Part shown: in pieces, positions 7,694-13,644 of the stretch | Layout: each line of letters begins with the position of its first letter | How positions within the stretch are numbered: the first letter of the stretch is position 1 | From: Planctomycetaceae bacterium | Lineage (GTDB): Bacteria > Planctomycetota > Phycisphaerae > Phycisphaerales > SM1A02 | Assembly: GCA_002737585.1 (NCBI GenBank) | Contig: NSIA01000024.1 | Location: 7,080 to 22,770 of the forward strand | Direction: 5' to 3' | DNA: 15,691 nucleotides | Position numbers and translations under genes: made by a program | Notes under the pieces: model-generated | What the model was told of the DNA's origin: nothing | The model's database searches: none | Seen by the model: only the letters and a program-made list of their open reading frames with translations

Positions 7694-8011
7694 ATGTCGA
7701 ACACCGCCATGACCCCAACCGTCCAGTTCACCATCACCGCAATTCCAGCCGAGCATCGTCGCCAGCAGACGCTGCTTCGTCTCATGCGCATGAACCCCGG
7801 CGTGCAGGGAGCGTTGAGCCGCCTCAAGCGCGAGCGCCTTCGCAGCGGCAATCGCCGAACCGCGCGTGCTGGTCGCATTTGGCTTGCTCGCGAAGAGTGC
7901 ACCCGCGTTGTGTTCGTTGAGAAGGGTGCCACCTTCACGCTCCGTATGACTCCGCAAATCGCTGCCGACGTCAAGAGTGTTGAGAAGTACCTCGAAGCAA
8001 AGGCGGGTTGA
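7694..8011 (+). CDS. Small basic protein of unknown function (105 aa)
   Basis: I do not recognise this protein. ATG 7694 is chosen because GAGGAG lies seven bases upstream and a promoter-like pair ends at 7654; an earlier in-frame start at 7598 would lie upstream of that promoter. The protein is soluble, with no signal peptide. Residues 10-20 look like a beta strand (QFTITAI) and residues 22-61 are strongly basic (RLKRERLRSGNRRTARAGR). The C-terminal part (66-104) is more ordered, with RVVFVEKGATFTLRM and a final helix, VKSVEKYLEAK. Arg clustering suggests nucleic-acid or ribosome binding, but that is inference. Its stop codon overlaps a possible TTG start of the next gene, suggesting co-transcription. 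Confidence 0.75.
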   Translation: MSNTAMTPTVQFTITAIPAEHRRQQTLLRLMRMNPGVQGALSRLKRERLRSGNRRTARAGRIWLAREECTRVVFVEKGATFTLRMTPQIAADVKSVEKYLEAKAG

Positions 8012-8034
8012 TCGCCGTCACTGGCGCTCCCATC

Positions 8035-8760
8035 ATGCAGATCTTCATGGCACTGTGTGCGGGACTCGGACTCTCTGCAGCCTGCGGGCTACGGGTGTTC
8101 TTACCCCTGTTCGTTGCATCGATCGCCGTACGTGCCGACATGCTTGTCGTCGGGCCGTCGTTTGAGTGGCTTGGCGCCACCCCAGCGATTGTGCTCTTTG
8201 GCACTGCAACCGTTGTTGAAATTGTTGGATTCTTGGTTCCATGGGTTGATCATGCACTCGATCTGCTGGCAGCACCGCTCGCGGCGATCGCTGGCGCAGT
8301 GCTGATGACCAGCCAGCTGGACATCATGATCCCGAGCGATGTTTCGGATGCGCTGCAAGCCACGCCGCTTCTCCATCCGGCGGTTGCGTGGTCACTCGGA
8401 ATCATTGTGGGTGCGGTGACCGCATCGGGTGTCGAGGCAGCCTCGATTGCCGGGCGCGTATCGAGTTCAGTGCTCACCATTGGTTGGCTCAATCCGATCT
8501 ACGGAATGGCTGAAACAGTGCTGGCAATGATTGTCACCTTGCTGGCTGTTTGGGTTCCGATACTTGCCGGCGGCATGGTTCTCCTGCTGCTACCGATTGT
8601 TCTCTTTGCGGTCTGGCGCATTCTGGCGTGGCGCAGTAAGCAGCGTCGTGCGCATGAGCAGAAGTTGCAGCAGGCTCGCGAGCGAATCGCGTCCTCAATT
8701 TCTCACCATGCTGACCGAATGGGGGCAGCCGCTGGTGGGCCTCCGGCTGCGTCGGCATGA
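8035..8760 (+). CDS. DUF4126 family membrane protein
   Basis: A polytopic membrane protein of about 241 residues with roughly five or six hydrophobic segments. The N-terminal motif GLGLSAACGLRVFLPLF, followed by FEWLGATPAIV and a membrane helix ending in VPWVDHALDLLAAPLAAIAG, matches DUF4126. The last 40 residues are charged and cytoplasmic in appearance (WRSKQRRAHEQKLQQARER). The start is uncertain. ATG 8035 gives a compact N terminus but has no clear ribosome-binding site, whereas TTG 8008 overlaps the stop of the upstream gene (TTGA) and follows AAAGGCGGG, giving nine more residues and coupled translation. DUF4126 proteins are uncharacterised. Confidence 0.85.
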   Translation: MQIFMALCAGLGLSAACGLRVFLPLFVASIAVRADMLVVGPSFEWLGATPAIVLFGTATVVEIVGFLVPWVDHALDLLAAPLAAIAGAVLMTSQLDIMIPSDVSDALQATPLLHPAVAWSLGIIVGAVTASGVEAASIAGRVSSSVLTIGWLNPIYGMAETVLAMIVTLLAVWVPILAGGMVLLLLPIVLFAVWRILAWRSKQRRAHEQKLQQARERIASSISHHADRMGAAAGGPPAASA

Positions 8761-8791
8761 TTGCGCACGATTGCGCATGAATTGCGAACAG
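8760..8791 (+). repeat. Three short tandem copies of an ATTGCG[CA]A motif
   Basis: ATTGCGCACG (8760-8769), ATTGCGCATGA (8770-8780) and ATTGCGAACAG (8781-8791) follow one another in the 56-base gap between the DUF4126 gene and the next start codon at 8817. The first two contain the palindrome TGCGCA. They could be operator half-sites or chance; there is no strong -10 box or ribosome-binding site in the gap. Confidence 0.5.
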
Positions 8792-8816
8792 ACCGCGCAT
8801 AGATAGCGCACCGCAT

Positions 8817-9563
8817 ATGTCAGACTTCAGCGCACTCTGCCGCGACTTCTGCATCAATCAGAAGCTTGCACTCAAGATGGACTTGCCCGCCGCGCGCGAG
8901 CCAGTGCTTGACCTCTTTGGTCGCCTGCGTAAAGAGATGCCTCGGCTTGCAAATTTGCATCGCTATCCCGATGGCGAAGTGGCCCTTGAGTCCGGCGAAG
9001 ACGATCAAGATTTTCTGTGGATCGGCATGCGCCAGACCTCGTTGAAGAGCGGATGGGTCAACCCCAAGACACTGGAAGACGCGTACCGGATGCATCGCAC
9101 CGTCCTTGAAGTGGCGCCGTACTTTCTCTCCATCAGCCCACTCGATGTTGATCACTTGGAGTTGGTGTACGCCTTTGACTTTGAGTGTGAAGGCAACCGG
9201 GACGAAGTGGTCTTGGACGCGTTACTGGGCGGATCGGCGCTGGGCGAGTTTGCGGAGATCGCCACCGACAACGTCCTGGATGCGCAGCCGTTTCTGGCGA
9301 TCGCGCTCTCCGATGCTCCGGACATGCATGTCTACCTGGAAGTCAAGACGCGGCTTCCGCGCGGAGGGGAACCGTCCGCCGGTCGTGATGGGCTTGAGCC
9401 CTTGAGCGTCATGCTCACGGTTCGGCGCACCGGCCCGGTCAAGTCGCTTGATGACTTGCCAACCATTCTTGCCGCATTGGCAGGTCACGGCGAACGGCTT
9501 GTTGAGCAGCGTCTCATTCCGCGCATTCTGATGCCGTTGAGTGAGCGTATCGGCCGCCACTAA
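8817..9563 (+). CDS. Conserved-looking protein of unknown function (248 aa)
   Basis: A soluble 248-residue protein with no signal peptide or membrane segment. I recognise no named domain; the style resembles hypothetical proteins shared among planctomycetes, but I cannot verify that. It begins MSDFSALCRDFCINQKLALK, then has an acidic segment around 50-70 (ALESGEDDQDFLWIGM). A well-conserved-looking centre, APYFLSISPLDVDHLELVYAF then DFECEGNRDEVV, is followed by alternating strands and helices (MHVYLEVKTR, SVMLTVRRTGPV) and a C-terminal helical region. The ATG at 8817 lacks a visible ribosome-binding site. It is on the same strand as the two preceding genes and may be co-transcribed. Its codon pattern looks like a real gene throughout. 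Confidence 0.8.
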   Translation: MSDFSALCRDFCINQKLALKMDLPAAREPVLDLFGRLRKEMPRLANLHRYPDGEVALESGEDDQDFLWIGMRQTSLKSGWVNPKTLEDAYRMHRTVLEVAPYFLSISPLDVDHLELVYAFDFECEGNRDEVVLDALLGGSALGEFAEIATDNVLDAQPFLAIALSDAPDMHVYLEVKTRLPRGGEPSAGRDGLEPLSVMLTVRRTGPVKSLDDLPTILAALAGHGERLVEQRLIPRILMPLSERIGRH

Positions 9564-9629
9564 GTTGACTTGCCCGCCGGACTCAGCTGACTGACCTGCC
9601 CACCCGTACCGCGCGCCCCGACGCGCTGG

Positions 9630-10316
9630 TCATGCGGACGCGGTGATCCACTGCAGCAACTTCTGCGTGTCACTCAAGTCATGGACCGCGAGGTCTGCGC
9701 CTGCCGCACGGAGCGCATCAATATCAAAGTGCCCCGTGGCAACCGCGATCACCCGCGCGCCGGAAGCGTGCGCGCAGTCGACATCGGCCGGCGTGTCACC
9801 AATGATGATGACGTCCCGGGGCGCCACCGGTCGCCCGTGGTGTTCGGCGTAGCGGCGCATGGCAACCGGCACCAAACTGCGGCGGTCCGGGCCATCATCG
9901 CCCCATGCATTCACGATGAAATGCGCGGGGTCGATCCCCGCGTGGCGCACCTTGAGGTTGCCGGTGAATTCATAATTCCCCGTGAGAAGCCCGATGGTCA
10001 GGCCATCAACAGCGCGGGTTGCGTCAACCAATTCCTTGGCGCCACGGAAACGCTCCACCGTGTTGTTGGCAGCGAGGCGGCGTTCAAGGTGTTCGCCGTA
10101 ACTGCGCTTGAACACGGCATGGGAGGCATCGTCCGTTGGATAGCCGTGCACCTTGGCTAAGTCGCGCCAGATCAGGGTGTCCAGTCGGCCGTGAATCTCA
10201 ATCCGCGAAAAGTCAGGAACAATGCCATGCAAATCGCTCAACGTGGAGGTCATGGCATGCACCCCCGCACTGAGCGAATGCAGCATGGTTCCGTCGATAT
10301 CGAAGAGGACGAGCAT
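9630..10316 (-). CDS. HAD-superfamily hydrolase, phosphoglycolate phosphatase-like
   Basis: A 228-residue HAD phosphatase. Motif I is FDIDGT (D6 nucleophile, D8), motif II is LLTGN (T112), motif III is probably K122 in LKVRHAG, and motif IV is IIGDTPADVDCA (D174, with D178 or D180). A helical cap domain occupies about 15-85. The overall pattern is close to phosphoglycolate phosphatase-like and phosphonatase-like HADs; the substrate cannot be read from the sequence. It starts 17 bases after the sucC stop and probably shares its transcript. It converges with the plus-strand gene ending at 9563, leaving a 66-base gap without a convincing terminator. Confidence 0.9.
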   Translation of the reverse strand: MLVLFDIDGTMLHSLSAGVHAMTSTLSDLHGIVPDFSRIEIHGRLDTLIWRDLAKVHGYPTDDASHAVFKRSYGEHLERRLAANNTVERFRGAKELVDATRAVDGLTIGLLTGNYEFTGNLKVRHAGIDPAHFIVNAWGDDGPDRRSLVPVAMRRYAEHHGRPVAPRDVIIIGDTPADVDCAHASGARVIAVATGHFDIDALRAAGADLAVHDLSDTQKLLQWITASA

Positions 10317-10333
10317 GGGTATTCGGGTGGCGG

Positions 10334-11530
10334 TCAGGCAACCGCGGCGCAGACTTTGCGTGCGGCATCGGCCAGATCGGTCGCCGATTGCATGGTGGGA
10401 AGTTCAGCGCGAGCAGCGTCCAGAATCATCCGAGCCTCTGCAACATTGGTTCCCTCAAGACGCACCACCAGCGGCACCGTGAAGCCAACGTTCTTTGCTG
10501 CAGCAACGATGGCGCGTGCAACGCGGTCGCACTGCATGATGCCGCCGAAGATATTCACCAACACGCCCTTGACGGCTGCATCGGCGAGGATGATTCGGAA
10601 TGCTTCGGTAATCGCCTCTTCCGTGGCGCCGCCGCCGACGTCCAAGAAGTTTGCTGGGTCGCCGCCGTGCAGCTTGATGATGTCCATGGTGCTCATGGCC
10701 AGACCAGCGCCGTTGACGAGGCAGCCGATGTTGCCGTCGAGAGCCACAAAATTAAGTTCAAACTCACGAGCACGCATCTCTGACGCGTTCTCTTCCGTGG
10801 GGTCGAACATTGCGCGCAGATCCGGGTGACGGAACAGGGCGTTGTCGTCAAAGTTGAACTTGGCATCGATGGCAATCACTTGCCCATCGGGATGCGCTGC
10901 GCTTGCAGGGGTCACCACCAGCGGATTGATTTCCGCCAGCGTTGCATCCTTGGCCAAGTACAGCGCCGCAAGCTTCATCATGGCATCAGCGGCCTGTGCC
11001 ACCTGCTTGCCGCGGAAACCCAAATTGAATGCCGTCTCGCGCGCTTGGAATGCAGCCAGTCCCGTGAGCGGGTCCAGCGCTACCTTGATGATGGCATCGG
11101 GGCGAGTCTCAGCGATGTGCTCAATCTCCACGCCGCCCTCGGCGCTGGCGATCAGGGTATTGGTGTGTCGCGTGCGGTCCATGACTATTGCCAGGTAGTA
11201 CTCCTTGGCAATATCCACGCCGGCAGCCACCAAGATGCGCTTCACTTCAAGGCCTTCCGCCGGAGTCTGCGGACTCACCATGCGGTGCGACAGCATGAAC
11301 TTGGCGGCCACTTCTGCTTCCTCGGCGGTCTTGCAGACCTTCACGAACCCAGCCTTGCCGCGCCCACCTGCATGAACCTGTGCCTTCACCACCACGATGC
11401 CCACGCCTGAAGCAAACAGCGCGCGAGCCTCCGCCGCAGCGTCCGCCACGGTCTCCACCATGCGCCCGGGCGGGACGGGAATTCCAAAGTCTGCGAGGAA
11501 CTGTCGTGCTTGGTATTCGTGGATCTTCAT
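10334..11530 (-). CDS. sucC: Succinyl-CoA synthetase beta subunit (ADP/GDP-forming)
   Basis: A 398-residue ATP-grasp protein of the TCA cycle that, with SucD, interconverts succinyl-CoA and succinate with nucleotide phosphorylation. ATG 11530 starts the canonical MKIHEYQARQ and has GAAGGAA upstream; reading earlier to 11653 would add an unrelated segment overlapping dedA. Motifs in order are HAGGRGKAG (53-61), EGGVEIEHIAE (131-141), AEINPLVV (199-206, Mg ligands E200 and N202), NGAGLAM (273-279), IKLHGGDPANFLDVGGGA (285-302), VNIFGGI (325-331) and VRLEGTN (356-362). The length is normal. The next gene on the strand is a HAD phosphatase, not sucD, so the alpha subunit must be encoded elsewhere. 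Confidence 0.97.
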   Translation of the reverse strand: MKIHEYQARQFLADFGIPVPPGRMVETVADAAAEARALFASGVGIVVVKAQVHAGGRGKAGFVKVCKTAEEAEVAAKFMLSHRMVSPQTPAEGLEVKRILVAAGVDIAKEYYLAIVMDRTRHTNTLIASAEGGVEIEHIAETRPDAIIKVALDPLTGLAAFQARETAFNLGFRGKQVAQAADAMMKLAALYLAKDATLAEINPLVVTPASAAHPDGQVIAIDAKFNFDDNALFRHPDLRAMFDPTEENASEMRAREFELNFVALDGNIGCLVNGAGLAMSTMDIIKLHGGDPANFLDVGGGATEEAITEAFRIILADAAVKGVLVNIFGGIMQCDRVARAIVAAAKNVGFTVPLVVRLEGTNVAEARMILDAARAELPTMQSATDLADAARKVCAAVA

Positions 11531-11571
11531 GTGATTCGTTCCTTCAATGCTGGCGAGGTGCCGGGTGGGAA

Positions 11572-11599
11572 AGTGTACGGGATCAGCGGCCTGTTGCAG
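11572..11599 (-). promoter_or_regulatory. Candidate promoter for sucC
   Basis: On the minus strand, CTGCAA (11599-11594) and TACACT (11577-11572) are separated by 16 bases and lie 40-70 bases before the sucC ATG, straddling the 3' end of dedA. The -10 sequence and spacing are the same as in the candidate promoter at 7627-7654, which modestly supports both. Confidence 0.4.
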
Positions 11600-12287
11600 C
11601 CGCGCGGCGCGTGCTGCGCGACTTCCACCACTCCCAAACGATGGGCAGCACACTCACGATGACGATGCCAATGACCACCTTCTCAAAGTTGCGCTGCACC
11701 CATTCGAGCCCCCCGAGCATGTAGCCAGCGCCAAGGAGCAGCCCCACCCACAAAGCCGCACCGAGCACGTTGTAGAAGAGGAACTTCATGTAGGTCATGG
11801 CACCAATGCCCGCCACGAACGGCGCGAACGTCCGCACAATCGGTACGAACCGAGCCAGCACCACCGCGCGTCCGCCGTGTTTCTCAAAGAAGGCGTGGGT
11901 ACGTTCAAGGTATTCGCGGCGCAGCCAGCGGAATCGGCCGCTGAATGCCACTGGGCCAATGGCACGACCGATGTGATAATTGACGCCATCGCCAAGCACC
12001 GCCGCAACGAACAGGACAGCGGCCATGATCTCAATCCGCACCGTGGGGTCCGCGCCACTCTGCTGTGCCACGCTCGCAACGGTGGCGCAGACTGCGCCGG
12101 TAGCAAAGAGCAGGCTGTCGCCCGGTAGGAACGGGGTCACCACCAGGCCGGTTTCGGCAAACACGATCAGACCCAACATGGCGTAGGTCAGCCCAGCGCC
12201 AAGCGTCTCCACGATCTGTGCCAGGTTCTCGCGCAAAGCGCCCGGTTGCGAGACCAACTGCCAGAGATCATGAAGGAAGGGATCCAT
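11583..12287 (-). CDS. DedA-family (SNARE-associated/VTT) membrane protein
   Basis: A 234-residue polytopic membrane protein. Family signatures are E45 plus TPFLPGD (51-57) in the first re-entrant region, LGDGVNYHIGR at 98-108, and ARFVPIVRTFAPFVAG (145-160), carrying the conserved Arg residues (R146, R152) essential in characterised DedA proteins. Membrane segments lie at about 30-50, 87-105, 150-165, 170-192 and 204-220. DedA proteins contribute to proton-motive-force maintenance and to lipid or undecaprenyl-phosphate transport; which of these applies here is open. The ATG at 12287 has a weak ribosome-binding site. It is followed 52 bases later by sucC. Confidence 0.93.
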   Translation of the reverse strand: MDPFLHDLWQLVSQPGALRENLAQIVETLGAGLTYAMLGLIVFAETGLVVTPFLPGDSLLFATGAVCATVASVAQQSGADPTVRIEIMAAVLFVAAVLGDGVNYHIGRAIGPVAFSGRFRWLRREYLERTHAFFEKHGGRAVVLARFVPIVRTFAPFVAGIGAMTYMKFLFYNVLGAALWVGLLLGAGYMLGGLEWVQRNFEKVVIGIVIVSVLPIVWEWWKSRSTRRAAATGR

Positions 12288-12325
12288 TGATCAGTGCGCC
12301 TCAGTTCGATGGTGCAGAAACGGTC

Positions 12326-12350
12326 GCGGCCCAGCGTGATGCCGGGCCGC
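12326..12350 (-). terminator. Hairpin downstream of tRNA-Ser, possible terminator or processing structure
   Basis: GCGGCCC and GGGCCGC form a perfect 7-base inverted repeat around an 11-base loop, between the tRNA 3' end (12362) and dedA. On the minus strand it is followed by GACCGTTTCTG, which lacks a real T-run, so strong intrinsic termination is doubtful. Confidence 0.4.
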
Positions 12351-12361
12351 AGACGTGAAAG

Positions 12362-12453
12362 AGGACGGGGCGGGATTCGAACCCGCGTTACGGAGTAATA
12401 CCCCGTAAACCGGTTTAGCAAACCAGCGCCTTCAGCCACTCGGCCACCCGTCC
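12362..12453 (-). tRNA. tRNA-Ser (anticodon GCU)
   Basis: The minus strand gives a complete class II tRNA. It has acceptor stem GGACGGG/CCCGTCC, U8, a D-arm starting GGCCGAGTGGC, and an anticodon stem CTGGT/ACCGG around the loop TTGCTAA (anticodon GCT, reading AGC/AGU). The long variable arm pairs TTACGG with CCGTAA, and the T-arm is GCGGG-TTCGAAT-CCCGC. CCA is not encoded. The base following the acceptor stem (position 73) is T rather than the G usual for serine tRNAs. Confidence 0.97.
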
Positions 12454-12467
12454 AGGGTGAGTTGGGA

Positions 12468-12496
12468 AGTCTAGCAGAGTGCTTCGGGCGTTGCCA
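12468..12496 (-). promoter_or_regulatory. Weak candidate promoter for tRNA-Ser
   Basis: On the minus strand, TAGACT (12473-12468) lies about 15 bases before the tRNA 5' end, with TGGCAA 17 bases further upstream (12496-12491). The -10 matches four of six consensus bases and the -35 only three, so this is tentative. Confidence 0.35.
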
Positions 12497-12510
12497 TCAC
12501 GGCCTGCCGG

Positions 12511-12957
12511 TCACTGCGCGTCATAGAGTTCAAGGATCCCGGTGGGCGAGTCGTAGGCCCCCCCCTGCAGTCGCGCCAATGCTGGGGCTGTCGATGTGCA
12601 GTACGCCAGGCGTCCTTGTTCGAAACTGGCCGTCAGGAACGGCGCCCCGGGGTCAGTGGTGATGGCAATATGTGTCCAGCGCCCGTGGCGAGCGACAGAA
12701 ATGTGCGCTGCATCCGGAATCTTTACAGCGGTAATGACACCGGCACGATCAATGATCGCCGTGCACTCGACCCGTGCATTGGCCTCCGAGTGATGGTGCT
12801 CGTGCTGCCAGCAGCATTCCAAATGCAGGACAGCCGATGCATACGACTGCCGCCCATCGAGTGCCTCGGCACTCACCGTCCATGCAATCTCTAGCCGCGC
12901 GGTCTGTGCCTCGTGGACGTGTTGACGTGACGTTGAGTGGGGAGGGGCAATGGTCAT
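12511..12957 (-). CDS. Small Cys/His-rich protein encoded with the GbsR-type regulator
   Basis: I do not recognise this 148-residue protein. ATG 12957 overlaps the regulator's stop as ATGA and has GGAG upstream, so the two are translationally coupled. The protein is soluble, with no signal or membrane segment. Residues 21-50 and 62-110 look beta-rich (LEIAWTVSAEAL, ARVECTAIIDRAGVITAVKI, THIAITTDPGAPFLTASFE). Between them sits a striking cluster, CCWQHEHHH (C48, C49, H52, H54-H56), with C65 nearby, which could bind a metal ion; that is inference. A small beta-rich protein tied to a regulator could be a sensor, antagonist or modifying partner, but nothing in the sequence proves it. The tRNA gene lies 57 bases downstream. 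Confidence 0.75.
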   Translation of the reverse strand: MTIAPPHSTSRQHVHEAQTARLEIAWTVSAEALDGRQSYASAVLHLECCWQHEHHHSEANARVECTAIIDRAGVITAVKIPDAAHISVARHGRWTHIAITTDPGAPFLTASFEQGRLAYCTSTAPALARLQGGAYDSPTGILELYDAQ

Positions 12958-13574
12958 CGCGGTGGCTCCAACGCACCGAACAGCGCGCTGATTCCTCCGC
13001 CGTCGCAGGAGAAGAATTGAGTGGCGAGCGCATTTGCAGAGCAAACAAACAACTCAATATCGTTGAGTTTGCGATCCAGTTCGCCGGCGCGTGTGGTGGT
13101 TTCTTGATCCGCGCCAGTGCGAGGGACCATGGCCGCGGCCTTGCGACACTCCCCGACCAGCGCCAGGAGTGGATCGATCTCACGCTGCTTGCGCACGCGA
13201 ATGACGGTAGAGAAGAGCGTGAGCACATCCTGCTCAGCCTGGTAGTAGTCCTTGCGATCAGTCTTATTGTGGGTGCGCTGCACAATGCCCCAGTCCACCA
13301 AGGTGCGAAGCGTCATTGAGGCATTGCCGCGACTGATCCCCAAGCGCAGCACCACTTCGTCTGCATTGACGCTGCGTCCCTCAATAAAGAGTAGGGCGTG
13401 CACTTCAGCCATGCTGCGGGGCACCCCCCATAACGATGCCATCCGCCCCCAGTGCTCCACGAACTGCTGGTGTGCGTGAGCAAGCCGTTCCGCGGCGTGG
13501 GCGTTGCAAACTGGTACTTCGGGGCGGGATTCGATCACGAGATTAAATGTATGCACAGTCGGCACTTCCGGCAC
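12954..13574 (-). CDS. GbsR/MarR-family transcriptional regulator
   Basis: A 206-residue DNA-binding protein. The winged-helix domain covers about 35-115, with the GbsR-type pattern HWGRMASLWGVPRSMAEVHA, LLFIEGRSVNADEVV, a recognition helix in GISRGNASMTLRTLVDWG (79-96) and a wing at RTHNKTDRKDYYQAE (100-114). The C-terminal 90 residues are helical and carry several Cys (C143, C178, C190). GbsR-type regulators in other bacteria control osmoprotectant uptake and synthesis, but no such gene is nearby. GTG 13574 is chosen because AAGGA lies upstream; the first 30 residues before the domain look poorly conserved, so a later GTG (for example 13556 or 13538) is possible. Its target may be itself and its overlapping partner. 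Confidence 0.85.
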   Translation of the reverse strand: MPEVPTVHTFNLVIESRPEVPVCNAHAAERLAHAHQQFVEHWGRMASLWGVPRSMAEVHALLFIEGRSVNADEVVLRLGISRGNASMTLRTLVDWGIVQRTHNKTDRKDYYQAEQDVLTLFSTVIRVRKQREIDPLLALVGECRKAAAMVPRTGADQETTTRAGELDRKLNDIELFVCSANALATQFFSCDGGGISALFGALEPPR

Positions 13575-13590
13575 GTAATCCTTGAAGGAA

Positions 13591-13616
13591 AGCCCCCGAC
13601 CATGTGGCCGGGGGCT
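13591..13616 (-). terminator. Strong hairpin terminator between the subtilase and the GbsR-type gene
   Basis: AGCCCCCG and CGGGGGCT form a perfect 8-base stem with two more G-C pairs beyond one mismatch and a 4-base loop. On the minus strand it is followed by TTCCTTC, a modest pyrimidine tract. It sits 28 bases after the subtilase stop and only 17 bases before the GTG start of the regulator, so it probably terminates the subtilase transcript. On the plus strand the following ATGAAAC is not T-rich. Confidence 0.7.
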
Positions 13617-13644
13617 ATGAAACCTTCAGTTCACGGTGAGAACT

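Noticed and set aside
7394..7957. Minus-strand open frame covering the divergent intergenic region
   Set aside because: It overlaps the N-terminal half of the dehydrogenase in another frame and is antisense to the 105-residue gene, which has a promoter and ribosome-binding site; no protein family pattern is visible.
9564..9629. TGACTTGCCC/TGACCTGCCC direct repeat and a GCGCG...CGCGC inverted repeat between convergent genes
   Set aside because: Only two short copies 26 bases apart and a 5-base stem without a T-run; too weak for a terminator or binding-site claim.
11531..11653. Longer N terminus for sucC
   Set aside because: The extra residues overlap dedA and resemble no sucC; MKIHEYQARQ at 11530 is the canonical start with a good ribosome-binding site.
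12188..12439. Minus-strand open frame running from the tRNA into dedA
   Set aside because: It runs through the tRNA-Ser gene and the hairpin and overlaps the dedA start in another frame.
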